Of a DNA stretch of 41,299 nucleotides, positions 31,013 to 40,087 are shown piece after piece. Within the stretch, counting starts at the first letter, position 1. Every line of letters starts with the position of its first letter. This DNA is from an uncultured Oscillospiraceae bacterium (GTDB lineage Bacteria > Bacillota > Clostridia > Oscillospirales > Ruminococcaceae), in contig CABUAH010000009.1 in assembly GCA_902489475.1 (NCBI GenBank), forward strand, positions 1 to 41,299. Reading direction: 5' to 3'. The notes below the pieces were generated by a model. That model was not told the DNA's origin and made no database searches. It saw only the letters and a program-made list of their open reading frames with translations. A program made the translations under genes and the position numbers.

Positions 31013-31966
31013 TTATTCCTCCTTCTTATCACTTAAAAAGTTGATAGAATATTTTTCAAAATCTCCTAAGTTGTACGACTTATCTCTTGAATTGTTGCCG
31101 GCTTTTACAAGCTTTGCCTTTTCAATATCATTAGACGTTTTAATTCCTTCTTTTTCCCAATTTAAAAGGATTTTGTTCATATAAGGAAAACTTAGCTTTC
31201 CTGTGTTGTCAAGAGTTAAATCGTAGGCTGCTTTTATAAGCTCTTCATTAATACCTTTTTTTTGCCACGACTCAATTATCGCCGTTTGTTTTGAAGAAAG
31301 ATTTGAATGAATGCCAAAAAGGGATTTGATTTTTCCTTCGTACTTTCGCAATTTTGCCATTTTTTTAATCTCTTTTTCAACGCTCTTATAATCAGAAAGT
31401 CCGTTTTCAAAAAGCGATTTTGCAACAGTTTCAACGTACTTTATACTGCTTTTTTCAATGCTGACGCAGTATTCAACCAAAATTATAATAGACTGAGCTG
31501 AAAAGCCGTAATACTCGTATAAATTTATGTAACCGCATCGCTCGGAAAACTTAAGCACTCTGCCGAGCGTTAATTCAAGCTGATCAAAAAGGATTTTAAT
31601 ATCTGTATTTGAATTTACAATTTCAGCAATTTCCTTGCTGTCATATTTTGCAGGTGTTGAATTTTCAAGCGAGCCTTTAAATGGATTGACTTCTTCGGAA
31701 GAGGCAAGTGTGAAATCGCTTTGCTGTTGGTTTATGGTAACAATTTTTGTATTGTTCCAATATAAAACAGCATTGTCTGCGGTTTCTTCGTTTACACCGG
31801 TTGCTTTTGTAATGTCTGCAGTTGAGATAAGGGGAGTTTCAGAACTTAAAATAAAAAGTAAAACTTTAAAATATTCTCCCGAAGCTTTTTTTATATGTTC
31901 ATCAATTGCTTTACAGGGAACTGAGAAAAATCTCCCCCATTTGGCAATATCAATGTTGTACTTCAT
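31013..31966 (-). CDS. DnaD domain protein
   Basis: A primosome protein of the DnaD/DnaB (Gram-positive) superfamily. The N-terminal winged helix (about 10-75, LLFILSSETPLISTADITKATGV) is followed by two DnaD/DnaB2 domains: about 120-200, and about 215-285 ending in the YxxxIxxxW motif (YMNKILLNW). The C-terminal tail is polar. Length 317. It is directly followed by the helicase loader ATPase. Confidence 0.88.
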   Translation of the reverse strand: MKYNIDIAKWGRFFSVPCKAIDEHIKKASGEYFKVLLFILSSETPLISTADITKATGVNEETADNAVLYWNNTKIVTINQQQSDFTLASSEEVNPFKGSLENSTPAKYDSKEIAEIVNSNTDIKILFDQLELTLGRVLKFSERCGYINLYEYYGFSAQSIIILVEYCVSIEKSSIKYVETVAKSLFENGLSDYKSVEKEIKKMAKLRKYEGKIKSLFGIHSNLSSKQTAIIESWQKKGINEELIKAAYDLTLDNTGKLSFPYMNKILLNWEKEGIKTSNDIEKAKLVKAGNNSRDKSYNLGDFEKYSINFLSDKKEE

Positions 31967-32090
31967 AGGTTTAGTGCCTTTCTGTTACTAATAAATACGT
32001 ATGCGTATTTTTTAAAATTATTTCTTACGCATATTATAACATGATTTTATTGTGCGAAACCGCAAATTAATGTTTCAATGTTTTGAAAGG

Positions 32091-32142
32091 TCGGCGGAAG
32101 CCGAATCGTGCGAATGCACGATAAATCAGCGCAAGCTGATTT
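32091..32142. repeat. Three tandem tetraloop hairpins in the dnaD-miaB divergent gap
   Basis: Three perfect short hairpins follow one another almost without spacing: 32091-32104 (5-bp stem, GGAA loop), 32105-32122 (7-bp stem, GAAT loop) and 32123-32142 (8-bp stem, GCAA loop). A weaker 4-bp stem lies just upstream (32052-32063). There is no T tract on either side, so these are not ordinary terminators. They look like a composite repetitive extragenic palindrome. The gap 31967-32334 also has a 7-bp inverted repeat at 31993-32010 near the dnaD start and no ORF of note. Confidence 0.7.
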
Positions 32143-32250
32143 CATTTAAGGTTATTATAACACAAGTTTTTCATAAATGCAATTTAATAAAAAGAAATGT
32201 GTTTAATGTTATATGTTTGCAATTGAGCGATTTAATTTGTACACTCTCAC

Positions 32251-32279
32251 TTGAAATTGTCAAGCCATTGTGATATAAT
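32251..32279 (+). promoter_or_regulatory. Promoter of the miaB-mutSL-hfq block
   Basis: TTGAAA (32251-32256) and TATAAT (32274-32279) with a 17-base spacer, 55 bases before the miaB start. Confidence 0.75.
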
Positions 32280-32334
32280 ATTTTTTAATTACACAATATT
32301 TATAATATACAAATCAATATTAAGGAGAAATAAT

Positions 32335-33723
32335 GTGGATTTAAAACCAATAACAGGTCCATATGAGAGCTTTGATCTTGTTTTACTAAAAGATTTAATA
32401 ACGCAAAAATACAACGGACGTGCTCCGCTTTGTTATCTTCATTCGTACGGTTGCCAGCAAAACGTATCGGATGGTGAAATAATAAAGGGCGAGCTTAAAA
32501 AAGCCGGCTTTTCTTTTTGCGACGATGAAGAATCTGCTGATTTGATTGTTTTAAACACCTGTGCAGTAAGAGAAAATGCACACGAGAGAGTTTACGGAAA
32601 GCTTGGCGAATTAAAACATCTTAAAGAAAAAAACAAAAATCTTGTGATATGTGTTTGCGGTTGTATGGTACAGCAAGAACACGTTGCTAACAAAATTAAG
32701 AATACATATCCTCATGTATCTTTGGTCTTCGGAACATTTGCTTTGCCGTCGCTTCATCAAATGATTTATGAAGTTTTGTTGTTTGGCAAACGGGTTTTCA
32801 ATATTGAGAAAGATAATGATAAACAAATTAATGAAGATGTCTCACAGATCAGAGGAAGCAAATTTAAAGCGTATGTTTCGGTTATGTATGGATGCAACAA
32901 TTTTTGCACATACTGTATAGTGCCTTATGTCAGAGGACGTGAACGAAGCCGAAAGCCGAGTGATGTTATTAATGAGATTAAGCGGCTTGTGTCGGAGGGA
33001 TACAAAGAGATCACACTTTTAGGGCAGAATGTAAATTCCTATGAGTATGGTTTTCCCAGGCTGTTAAGGGACATAAATGATATTGAAGGCGATTTTTGGA
33101 TAAGGTTTATGTCATCTCACCCTAAGGATGCATCAAAAGAGCTTATTGACGCTATTGTTGACTGTGAAAAGGTATGTACTCATCTTCATCTTCCCGTTCA
33201 AAGCGGAAACGATGAAATTTTAAAAAGAATGAACAGACGCTACAATACCGAAAAATATATGGAAATTGTCAATTACTCAAGACAAAGAGTTCCTGACTTT
33301 TCTTTCTCAACGGATATTATCGTTGGTTTTCCGGGGGAGAGTTATGAACAGTTTTGCGATACAAAGACTTTTATTAAAGAGGTTAAGTTTGACAATATAT
33401 TTTCTTTTGTTTATTCAAAGCGTGAGGGAACGGCTGCGGCTGAGTTTGAGGATAATATTTCCTCTAAGCAAAAAGGTCTGTGGCTGAGAGAACTGCTTGA
33501 TGAACAGCGTGAGGTCACTCAAAGCTGGCTTAATAGATTTGTCGGAAAAACTCTTCGTGTTTTAATTGAAGAGAAAAGCAAAAAAGACGGATTTTTATTA
33601 GGCCACAGCTATGAAAATATAATAGTCGAGTTTGAGGGGAATGAAGCTCTTATCGGGAGCTTTTGTGATGTGAATATCACCGACTCAATGAACTGGGCGC
33701 TAAAAGGCAAGTTGATAAAATAA
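32335..33723 (+). CDS. miaB: tRNA-2-methylthio-N6-dimethylallyladenosine synthase MiaB
   Basis: A radical SAM methylthiotransferase that adds a methylthio group to i6A37 of tRNAs, acting after MiaA, which is encoded downstream. The UPF0004 domain starts with CYLHSYGCQQNVSDGE, the radical SAM cluster motif is in YGCNNFCTYCIVPYVRGRERSR, and a TRAM domain lies at the C-terminus (about 395-460). Start is GTG 32335 with AAGGAG seven bases upstream; the overlapping ATG at 32333 is out of frame and stops after three codons, and the longer open frame back to 32251 runs through the promoter. 462 residues is normal. Confidence 0.95.
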   Translation: MDLKPITGPYESFDLVLLKDLITQKYNGRAPLCYLHSYGCQQNVSDGEIIKGELKKAGFSFCDDEESADLIVLNTCAVRENAHERVYGKLGELKHLKEKNKNLVICVCGCMVQQEHVANKIKNTYPHVSLVFGTFALPSLHQMIYEVLLFGKRVFNIEKDNDKQINEDVSQIRGSKFKAYVSVMYGCNNFCTYCIVPYVRGRERSRKPSDVINEIKRLVSEGYKEITLLGQNVNSYEYGFPRLLRDINDIEGDFWIRFMSSHPKDASKELIDAIVDCEKVCTHLHLPVQSGNDEILKRMNRRYNTEKYMEIVNYSRQRVPDFSFSTDIIVGFPGESYEQFCDTKTFIKEVKFDNIFSFVYSKREGTAAAEFEDNISSKQKGLWLRELLDEQREVTQSWLNRFVGKTLRVLIEEKSKKDGFLLGHSYENIIVEFEGNEALIGSFCDVNITDSMNWALKGKLIK

Positions 33724-33747
33724 TTTTATATAAAGGAGATTTTAATT

Positions 33748-34155
33748 ATGTCAGTAGTTGAAAAAGCAAGAGAGTTAGGAAAAGCATTACAGGAAAGCGC
33801 AGAGTATAAAGCATATATTGAGGCTAAGCGTGTAAATGATACGGATGTAGATTTACAAAATATGATAGGTGAATTCAATATGCTTAGAATGCAGCTTAAT
33901 CAGGAAATGTCAAAGGAAGAAAAAAATTCTGATGAGATGAAAAGACTTGACTCTGAAATCAAAGAGCTTTACGGAAAAATCATGGCAAACAAGAGCATGG
34001 CTGAATACAGTGCAGCAACTGAAAAAATGGAAAAGATTATGAATAGTGTAAATTATATTATTTCACAGGCTGCAAACGGAGAAGATCCTATGACTTGTCC
34101 CGAAACTGCTCCAAGCTGTACAGGAAGCTGTTCTACCTGCGGAGGCTGCCACTAA
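33748..34155 (+). CDS. YlbF/YmcA family regulator with a Cys-rich tail
   Basis: A helical protein of the YlbF/YmcA family, which in B. subtilis forms a complex with YaaT that affects RNase Y activity, sporulation, competence and biofilm formation and binds 4Fe-4S clusters. The first 110 residues are the Com_YlbF helical domain. The C-terminus carries five cysteines and a final histidine (C117, C124, C128, C131, C134, H135), suited to metal or iron-sulfur binding. Location between miaB and mutS mirrors ymcB-ymcA-cotE-mutS of Bacillus, so it is most like YmcA by position. Confidence 0.85.
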   Translation: MSVVEKARELGKALQESAEYKAYIEAKRVNDTDVDLQNMIGEFNMLRMQLNQEMSKEEKNSDEMKRLDSEIKELYGKIMANKSMAEYSAATEKMEKIMNSVNYIISQAANGEDPMTCPETAPSCTGSCSTCGGCH

Positions 34156-34190
34156 TTCGAGAAAATCTGTTGAAAAGGAGTGAGTTATAA

Positions 34191-36806
34191 ATGCTTAGAC
34201 TCAGCGACATCGATCTAAACGTACTTTCACCGATGATGAAACAGTATGTTGACATTAAAACTAAATATCAAAGACATATCTTATTTTTCAGACTCGGAGA
34301 TTTCTACGAGATGTTTTTTGAGGACGCAATTTTAGCGTCTAAAGAGCTTGAACTCACTCTTACAGGACGTGACTGTGGATTGTCGGAAAGAGCGCCGATG
34401 TGCGGTGTTCCGTATCATGCCTGCGACATATATCTTAAAAAGCTTATAGAAAAAGGATATATGGTGGCAATTTGTGAGCAAACCGAAGATCCGGCAGCTG
34501 CAAAGGGAATTGTAAAGAGGGATGTTATAAGGGTTGTAACTCCGGGTACACTCACGGAAACCAGTATGCTTGATGAGAGCAACAACAATTACCTTTGCTG
34601 TTTGTACGCAAAAAAGAAAGAGTTTTCACTTTGTTTTGCGGATATTTCAACGGGATCGGTGCATTTGTTTAACTTTAAAGGTCAAAACGCAAAGATGGAC
34701 ATTATAAATGAGCTTTCACGATTTTCACCGTCCGAGATTATTACAAATTGTCACGAAAAAGGCTTAGGTGAAATTTTAGTTTTTATTAACGACAAGCTTC
34801 ATTCATCCTTACAAGTCTTTTCGGAAGATGAATTTTCGCCTGATAAATACAAAAAAAGTGTTCTTGCTCAGTTCTGCTGTGAGTCATTTGATGCAATTGG
34901 AATTAAAGAATCTGAAATCGAAGCAAATGCCGTTTGCGGAATTTTCGGATATATTGAAGACACACAAAAAGCTGCAATCGGAAGATTCTCTGAAATAATT
35001 CGTCATGATGAAGAGCCGTTAATGAAAATCGGCTATACTGCAAGACGAAATCTTGAACTTACCGAAACGCTTAGAAATAAAGAGAAAAAAGGCTCTTTAC
35101 TATGGGTGCTTGATTATACAAAAACATCAATGGGAAGGCGAATGTTGAAAGCCTCGATCGAACAGCCTTTAGTCAGTCCTGTAAAAATAATGTCAAGACT
35201 TGATGCCGTTGAATCATTAATTTCTGATTCGTTTGTCTTGGAGAGCTTAAAAGAAGAGCTTAACGGGGTTTATGATATTGAGCGGCTTATGACAAAAGTA
35301 ATCTATAAAAACGCAACTCCGAGAGATGTTAAGGCGCTTTCACAGTCGGTTTTGTCACTTCCGAAAATTAAGACGCTGTTAGAAAGCTTTGATTGTTCTC
35401 TTCTGAAGGAGCAAAACGAAAATATTTATCCGTGCGAGGAAATATCAACGCTTGTAGAAAATGCTATTGTCGATGAACCTCCCGTCAATGTGAAAGACGG
35501 AGGCGTGATAAAAGAGGGATTTAACGAAGAACTCGATACTCTTAGAAATGTCATAACAAACGGACGAGGTATTCTTGATTCTATTGCAGAAAAAGAACGT
35601 GACAGAACAGGAATTAAAAAGCTCAAAGTCGGCTATAACAGAGTTTTCGGGTATTACATTGAAGTGACAAAATCCTTTATCGATCAAGTGCCTGATTATT
35701 ACATAAGAAAACAAACCTTGGCAAATTGTGAAAGATACATAACGCAGGAGCTTAAAGATACGGAAAATATGATTCTTGGTGCAAGTGATAAGGTAATTAA
35801 ACTTGAGCAGGACATCTTCTCTGAGGTAATTTCATATATATCCACATACCTTGAAAAGGTTCAAAAATCTGCAAATGCAGTAGCTTATATAGATGTGCTG
35901 TGTTCGTTTGCGTCTGCGGCAATAAACAACAATTATGTTAAACCTGATATTTCCGTAGACGGAATAATTAATATAAAAAACGGACGTCATCCTGTTGTTG
36001 AGCTTATGCAAAAGGACGAGGTATTTGTGCCTAACGACGCATATCTTGATTTGACAGACAACCGTATGTCGATTATAACAGGTCCTAATATGAGCGGAAA
36101 AAGCACATATATGCGGCAGGTAGCTCTTATTACTCTTATGGCTCAAATCGGCTGCTATGTACCGTGTGATTATGCTAAAATTTCCGTAGTGGATCAGATA
36201 TTTACCCGTGTCGGTGCATCTGATGATCTTACAAGTGGTCAGTCGACATTCATGGTTGAAATGAGCGAGGTTGCAGAGATTGTAAAGCTTGCAACTAAAA
36301 ACAGTCTTGTTATTTTAGATGAGGTAGGCAGGGGAACATCTACTTATGATGGCTTGTCTATTGCAAGGTCGGTTGCCGAATACATTGCCGGTAATTCAAG
36401 GCTTGGATGTAAGACATTATTTGCAACTCATTATCATGAGCTAATAGAGCTTGAGGGTAAGGTACCGGGAGTTCAAAATTTGAGTGTTGCAGTTAAGCAG
36501 GTCGGTAAAAGCATTAAATTTTTGAGAAAAATAGTACATGGCGGAGCTGACGAAAGCTACGGAATAGAAGTTGCAAAGCTTGCAGGACTTCCAGCTGCCA
36601 TTTTAAATCGTGCGGACGAGCTTTTAGCTCAATTTGAAAGTGAAGCAAAGCCACACGGTAATGTCGCAGCAACAGATCAGTTAAGCTTTGGAATGATAAA
36701 TGAAAACAAAGCGACTGAAATACTTAAACGTACAAATATAGATGAGATAACGGATGAGGAACTTCGTCCGTTCTTAAAAAATTTATTACAGTATATTAAA
36801 TCATAA
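34191..36806 (+). CDS. mutS: DNA mismatch repair protein MutS
   Basis: Recognises mismatches and small loops after replication. The N-terminal mismatch-binding domain has the F38-Y39-E40 motif in RLGDFYEMF. The connector, core and clamp domains follow. The ATPase has Walker A TGPNMSGKST, the DDLTSGQSTFMVEM segment, Walker B LVILDEVGRGTSTYDG and the FATHYHEL H-loop. 871 residues is the normal size of MutS1. The short C-terminal tail suggests a beta-clamp/tetramer region. It is in operon with mutL. Confidence 0.97.
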   Translation: MLRLSDIDLNVLSPMMKQYVDIKTKYQRHILFFRLGDFYEMFFEDAILASKELELTLTGRDCGLSERAPMCGVPYHACDIYLKKLIEKGYMVAICEQTEDPAAAKGIVKRDVIRVVTPGTLTETSMLDESNNNYLCCLYAKKKEFSLCFADISTGSVHLFNFKGQNAKMDIINELSRFSPSEIITNCHEKGLGEILVFINDKLHSSLQVFSEDEFSPDKYKKSVLAQFCCESFDAIGIKESEIEANAVCGIFGYIEDTQKAAIGRFSEIIRHDEEPLMKIGYTARRNLELTETLRNKEKKGSLLWVLDYTKTSMGRRMLKASIEQPLVSPVKIMSRLDAVESLISDSFVLESLKEELNGVYDIERLMTKVIYKNATPRDVKALSQSVLSLPKIKTLLESFDCSLLKEQNENIYPCEEISTLVENAIVDEPPVNVKDGGVIKEGFNEELDTLRNVITNGRGILDSIAEKERDRTGIKKLKVGYNRVFGYYIEVTKSFIDQVPDYYIRKQTLANCERYITQELKDTENMILGASDKVIKLEQDIFSEVISYISTYLEKVQKSANAVAYIDVLCSFASAAINNNYVKPDISVDGIINIKNGRHPVVELMQKDEVFVPNDAYLDLTDNRMSIITGPNMSGKSTYMRQVALITLMAQIGCYVPCDYAKISVVDQIFTRVGASDDLTSGQSTFMVEMSEVAEIVKLATKNSLVILDEVGRGTSTYDGLSIARSVAEYIAGNSRLGCKTLFATHYHELIELEGKVPGVQNLSVAVKQVGKSIKFLRKIVHGGADESYGIEVAKLAGLPAAILNRADELLAQFESEAKPHGNVAATDQLSFGMINENKATEILKRTNIDEITDEELRPFLKNLLQYIKS

Positions 36807-36845
36807 AAAGGATAGAATCCACTATTAAAACAGATTGGAGGTAAC

Positions 36846-38822
36846 ATGGCAAAAATAAAAGTTTTGTCAAAAGAGGTTTCTGAGCTTATAGCTGCCGGAG
36901 AGGTTATAGACCGTCCGTCGTCTGTAATAAAAGAGCTTTTGGAAAACTCAATTGATTCAGGTGCTACAAATATTACCGTTGAGATCAAAAACGGAGGCAG
37001 AACATATATGCGTGTTACCGACAATGGATGCGGTATATCGTATGAGGACTTGCCGACCGCCTTTGTTCGTCATGCAACAAGTAAAATTGACGTAAAAGAA
37101 GACCTTGATAAGATTTGTTCTTTAGGATTCAGAGGCGAGGCTTTAGCGTCTGTCTGTGCCGTATCAAAAGTTTCAATTTTGACAAAACAGCCTGCTGACG
37201 ATTTGGGTTCTCACATTGAAAATGAAGGCTCGGAAATTGTTTTACTTGAAAAATCAGGCTGCCCGGATGGAACTACTATTATTGTAAGAGATCTGTTTTA
37301 CAATGTACCCGCGCGTCTGAAATTTTTAAAAAAGGACGTTACCGAGTCGAATGCAATAGCTGCAATAGTCAATAAAATTGCGTTGTCAAATCCCGGCATT
37401 TCATTTAAGTTTATAAAAGATAACAAGCAGGATCTTATAACCGCAGGAGACGGCAAACTGTTTTCTGCTGTTTATTCTGTTTTTGGAAAGGACTTTTCAA
37501 GTTCTTTGCTGAAAACAGATTATACATATAATGGAGTTAAAGTATCGGGATATATTGTAAAACCTCTTATGGCAAAAAGTAAAAGGACGTTTCAAAACTT
37601 TTTTGTTAACGGAAGATATGTAAAATCTGTTACTTGTATGGTATCGCTTGAAGAAGCATATAAGAATCAAATCATGACAGGAAAATTTCCTGCGTGTGTT
37701 TTGATGATTGATATAGATCCATCGCTTGTAGATGTCAATGTTCATCCGTCAAAGATAGAAGTAAAGTTTTCTGATGAAAAGCTCATTTATGACGCTGTTT
37801 ATTTTGCAATTAAAAACACACTCATGAACGAAAAAAATCCAAGTGAAATTACTCATGAGAATATAAAACATTACAGTGAATCACAGCTATACGGCTTTAA
37901 GTCCAGCGAGGGAGTACAGCTGTCGCTTGGTACAGAAAAGGCTCCTAAAAACAGTGCCAAACAAAAATTCGAGTTTTCCAGAGAAAAATCACAGCCTAAA
38001 GATAATTTCTTTAAAAATGTATCTGTCAAAGAAACTATTCGTGAATTTGATGGAGCTCCAAGTGTTTTACGGTCGGAGAAAAATGAATACAAAATAAATT
38101 ATTTGAAAGAAGAATCTATTCAAGATACTTCTAAGCAAGTTGAAAAGGAAATCTCTGCTTCAGAAAATAAGTTTAAATATATAAGTGACCAAAGCTTTAA
38201 AAAGATTGATAAAAAAGCTGATGAACCTCAAAAAGTCGAGCAAAACAATGAGGTTTACACAAAGGTTTTGGGTGAAATTTTTGATACGTTTATAGTGTGT
38301 CAGAGAAAAGATGATATGTATCTTGTTGATAAGCACGCAGCACACGAGAGAATGAATTTTGAAAAGATCAAAGAAAGCTTAAATGGACTTGACTGTCAAA
38401 TGCTGATTAGCCCTATTGATATACTTTTGAGTTACGATGAATATGATGCAATTATACAAAATATTGATAACGCAAAGAATCTCGGCTTTATATTGGAGGA
38501 CGAGAAAGCACCTTTTGTAAGAATTTTGGGACTTCCGATTATAATTAATGCGGAGGATGCTGAAGAAGCGGTAGGGGAGCTTGCAAAAAATTATTTAAAC
38601 AATAAGAATAACCCTCAGCTTGACGTCTTGGATGAGCTTTGTCATTCAATCGCATGTAAAGCTTCAGTAAAAGGAAATATTCCGTCAAAGCTTAAAGAGC
38701 TTCAGGCTTTGTGCGACAAAGTGTTTGATGAAAAGCTTCCGAAATACTGTCCCCATGGCCGACCGATTTTTATTAAGTTTTCAAAAAGAGAGATAGAAAA
38801 GCTTTTTAAGCGTATTATGTAA
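36846..38822 (+). CDS. mutL: DNA mismatch repair protein MutL
   Basis: Links mismatch recognition to strand cutting. The GHKL ATPase domain has IAAGEVIDRPSSVIKELLENS, DNGCGI and GFRGEALAS. A variable charged linker covers about residues 330-465. The C-terminal domain has the endonuclease motif DKHAAHERMNFE (DQHA(x)2E(x)4E type) and CPHGRPIFIKFS near the end, so this is a nicking MutL as expected for a species without MutH. Length 658. GGAGG precedes the ATG. Confidence 0.96.
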   Translation: MAKIKVLSKEVSELIAAGEVIDRPSSVIKELLENSIDSGATNITVEIKNGGRTYMRVTDNGCGISYEDLPTAFVRHATSKIDVKEDLDKICSLGFRGEALASVCAVSKVSILTKQPADDLGSHIENEGSEIVLLEKSGCPDGTTIIVRDLFYNVPARLKFLKKDVTESNAIAAIVNKIALSNPGISFKFIKDNKQDLITAGDGKLFSAVYSVFGKDFSSSLLKTDYTYNGVKVSGYIVKPLMAKSKRTFQNFFVNGRYVKSVTCMVSLEEAYKNQIMTGKFPACVLMIDIDPSLVDVNVHPSKIEVKFSDEKLIYDAVYFAIKNTLMNEKNPSEITHENIKHYSESQLYGFKSSEGVQLSLGTEKAPKNSAKQKFEFSREKSQPKDNFFKNVSVKETIREFDGAPSVLRSEKNEYKINYLKEESIQDTSKQVEKEISASENKFKYISDQSFKKIDKKADEPQKVEQNNEVYTKVLGEIFDTFIVCQRKDDMYLVDKHAAHERMNFEKIKESLNGLDCQMLISPIDILLSYDEYDAIIQNIDNAKNLGFILEDEKAPFVRILGLPIIINAEDAEEAVGELAKNYLNNKNNPQLDVLDELCHSIACKASVKGNIPSKLKELQALCDKVFDEKLPKYCPHGRPIFIKFSKREIEKLFKRIM

Positions 38823-38831
38823 AGGTGATTT

Positions 38832-39776
38832 ATGGATAAAATACCTGTAATTGTTGTTGTAGGGCCTACTGCATCGGGCAAAACCGCACTGGCTATAGAG
38901 CTTGCAAAGGCTTATGACGGCGAAATTGTATCTGCCGATTCAATGCAAATATACAAGGGCATGGATATTGCCACAGCAAAGCCCAGTAAAAAAGAGCTTT
39001 TAACAGTTCCTCATCATCTGATCGGCTTTGTTTCTCCAAGCAAGCGTTTCAGCGTAGCTGAATATGTAGAAGCCGCAAAGAGAGTAATTTTTGATATTCA
39101 CAATAGAGGTAAACTTCCGATTGTATGCGGCGGAACAGGTTTGTATATTAATTCTTTAATGGATAATATTAAATTTGATGATACCGGTGAGAATTTTGAA
39201 TTTCGGGAAAAGTTTTCTAAAATTGCAAAAGAAAAGGGAAACCACTATCTTTGGGAAATGCTTAAAAATGTTGATGAACAAGCAGCAGAAAAAATACATG
39301 AAAACAATGTAACAAGGATTATAAGAGCTTTGGAGGTACATGAAATAAGCGGAAAGACAATCTCCGAAGCAAAAGAAATGAGCCGGGTTGAGCCATCGCC
39401 GTTCAAGCCGTATTTTATAGGACTTAACTTTTCTGACAGACAGATGCTTTATAACCGCATTAATGAGCGTGTGGATAAAATGGTAGAAAGCGGTTTGATT
39501 GATGAAGCAAGAAAAGCCTATTCCGAAGATTGCTTGATGAAAACTGCTCACCAGGCAATAGGCTATAAAGAGCTTGTACCGTATTTTAAAGGTATAGCAA
39601 GCTTGGAAAGCTGTATCGACAAGATCAAGCAGGAAACAAGACGGTATGCAAAACGTCAGCTTACTTGGTTTAGACGAGATACACGAATTAATTGGATAAA
39701 TTGTGATGAATTTGGAGATATTAAAAAAATTTCTGAAAAAATCCAAAAAGATATAGCCAAATCAGTTTTTTTATGA
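38832..39776 (+). CDS. miaA: tRNA dimethylallyltransferase
   Basis: Adds a dimethylallyl group to A37 of tRNAs reading UNN codons, producing the substrate of MiaB encoded upstream. P-loop GPTASGKTALA is at about 11-21, DSMQIYKGMDIATAKPSK at about 36-53, the VCGGTGLYINSL segment near 96-107, and the C-terminal QTRRYAKRQLTWFRRD-type motif (here KQETRRYAKRQLTWFRRD). 314 residues is normal. It starts nine bases after mutL. Confidence 0.96.
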   Translation: MDKIPVIVVVGPTASGKTALAIELAKAYDGEIVSADSMQIYKGMDIATAKPSKKELLTVPHHLIGFVSPSKRFSVAEYVEAAKRVIFDIHNRGKLPIVCGGTGLYINSLMDNIKFDDTGENFEFREKFSKIAKEKGNHYLWEMLKNVDEQAAEKIHENNVTRIIRALEVHEISGKTISEAKEMSRVEPSPFKPYFIGLNFSDRQMLYNRINERVDKMVESGLIDEARKAYSEDCLMKTAHQAIGYKELVPYFKGIASLESCIDKIKQETRRYAKRQLTWFRRDTRINWINCDEFGDIKKISEKIQKDIAKSVFL

Positions 39777-39831
39777 TACAATATAGTGTGAACAAAAATC
39801 AATTAGACAGATAAGTGAAAGGGTGAACAAA

Positions 39832-40068
39832 ATGAATAAAATTATGAACCTACAGGATATTTTTCTTAATCAGGCAAGAAAAGAAAAAGTTCCGGTTACA
39901 GTTTTTCTTGTAAATGGATTTCAGTTTAAAGGTTTGGTCAAGGGATTTGACAGCTATGTTGTTATAATGGACTGCGATGGAAAGCAAAATGTGGTGTACA
40001 AGCATGCAATATCTACCATTGCACCGTCAAAAACCATAAATGTGCTTGATTCCGGTGATAATCAGTAA
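39832..40068 (+). CDS. hfq: RNA chaperone Hfq
   Basis: A hexameric Sm-like RNA-binding protein. Sm1 is VTVFLVNGFQFKGLVKGFDSYVVIM and Sm2 is VVYKHAISTIAP, with the KHAIS signature of the proximal face. The start is ATG 39832, with AAAGGG at 39818-39823 correctly spaced; the upstream in-frame GTG at 39823 overlaps that ribosome site. The resulting 78 residues are the usual Gram-positive length. The miaA-hfq order is widely conserved. A TACAAT about 50 bases upstream could be a -10 element but lacks a good -35. Confidence 0.95.
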   Translation: MNKIMNLQDIFLNQARKEKVPVTVFLVNGFQFKGLVKGFDSYVVIMDCDGKQNVVYKHAISTIAPSKTINVLDSGDNQ

Positions 40069-40087
40069 ATAGGAGATAAATAATACA

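Noticed and set aside
32091..32142. CRISPR array or intrinsic terminator at the triple hairpin
   Set aside because: The three units differ in sequence, there are no spacers, and no T tract follows on either strand.
32251..32334. Longer MiaB starting at 32251
   Set aside because: The extension covers the promoter (TTGAAA/TATAAT) and has no family similarity; GTG 32335 has a good ribosome site.
39156..39746. 196-residue minus-strand ORF inside miaA
   Set aside because: Antisense to a clear miaA, low-complexity Phe/Ile/Cys composition, no ribosome site or family pattern.
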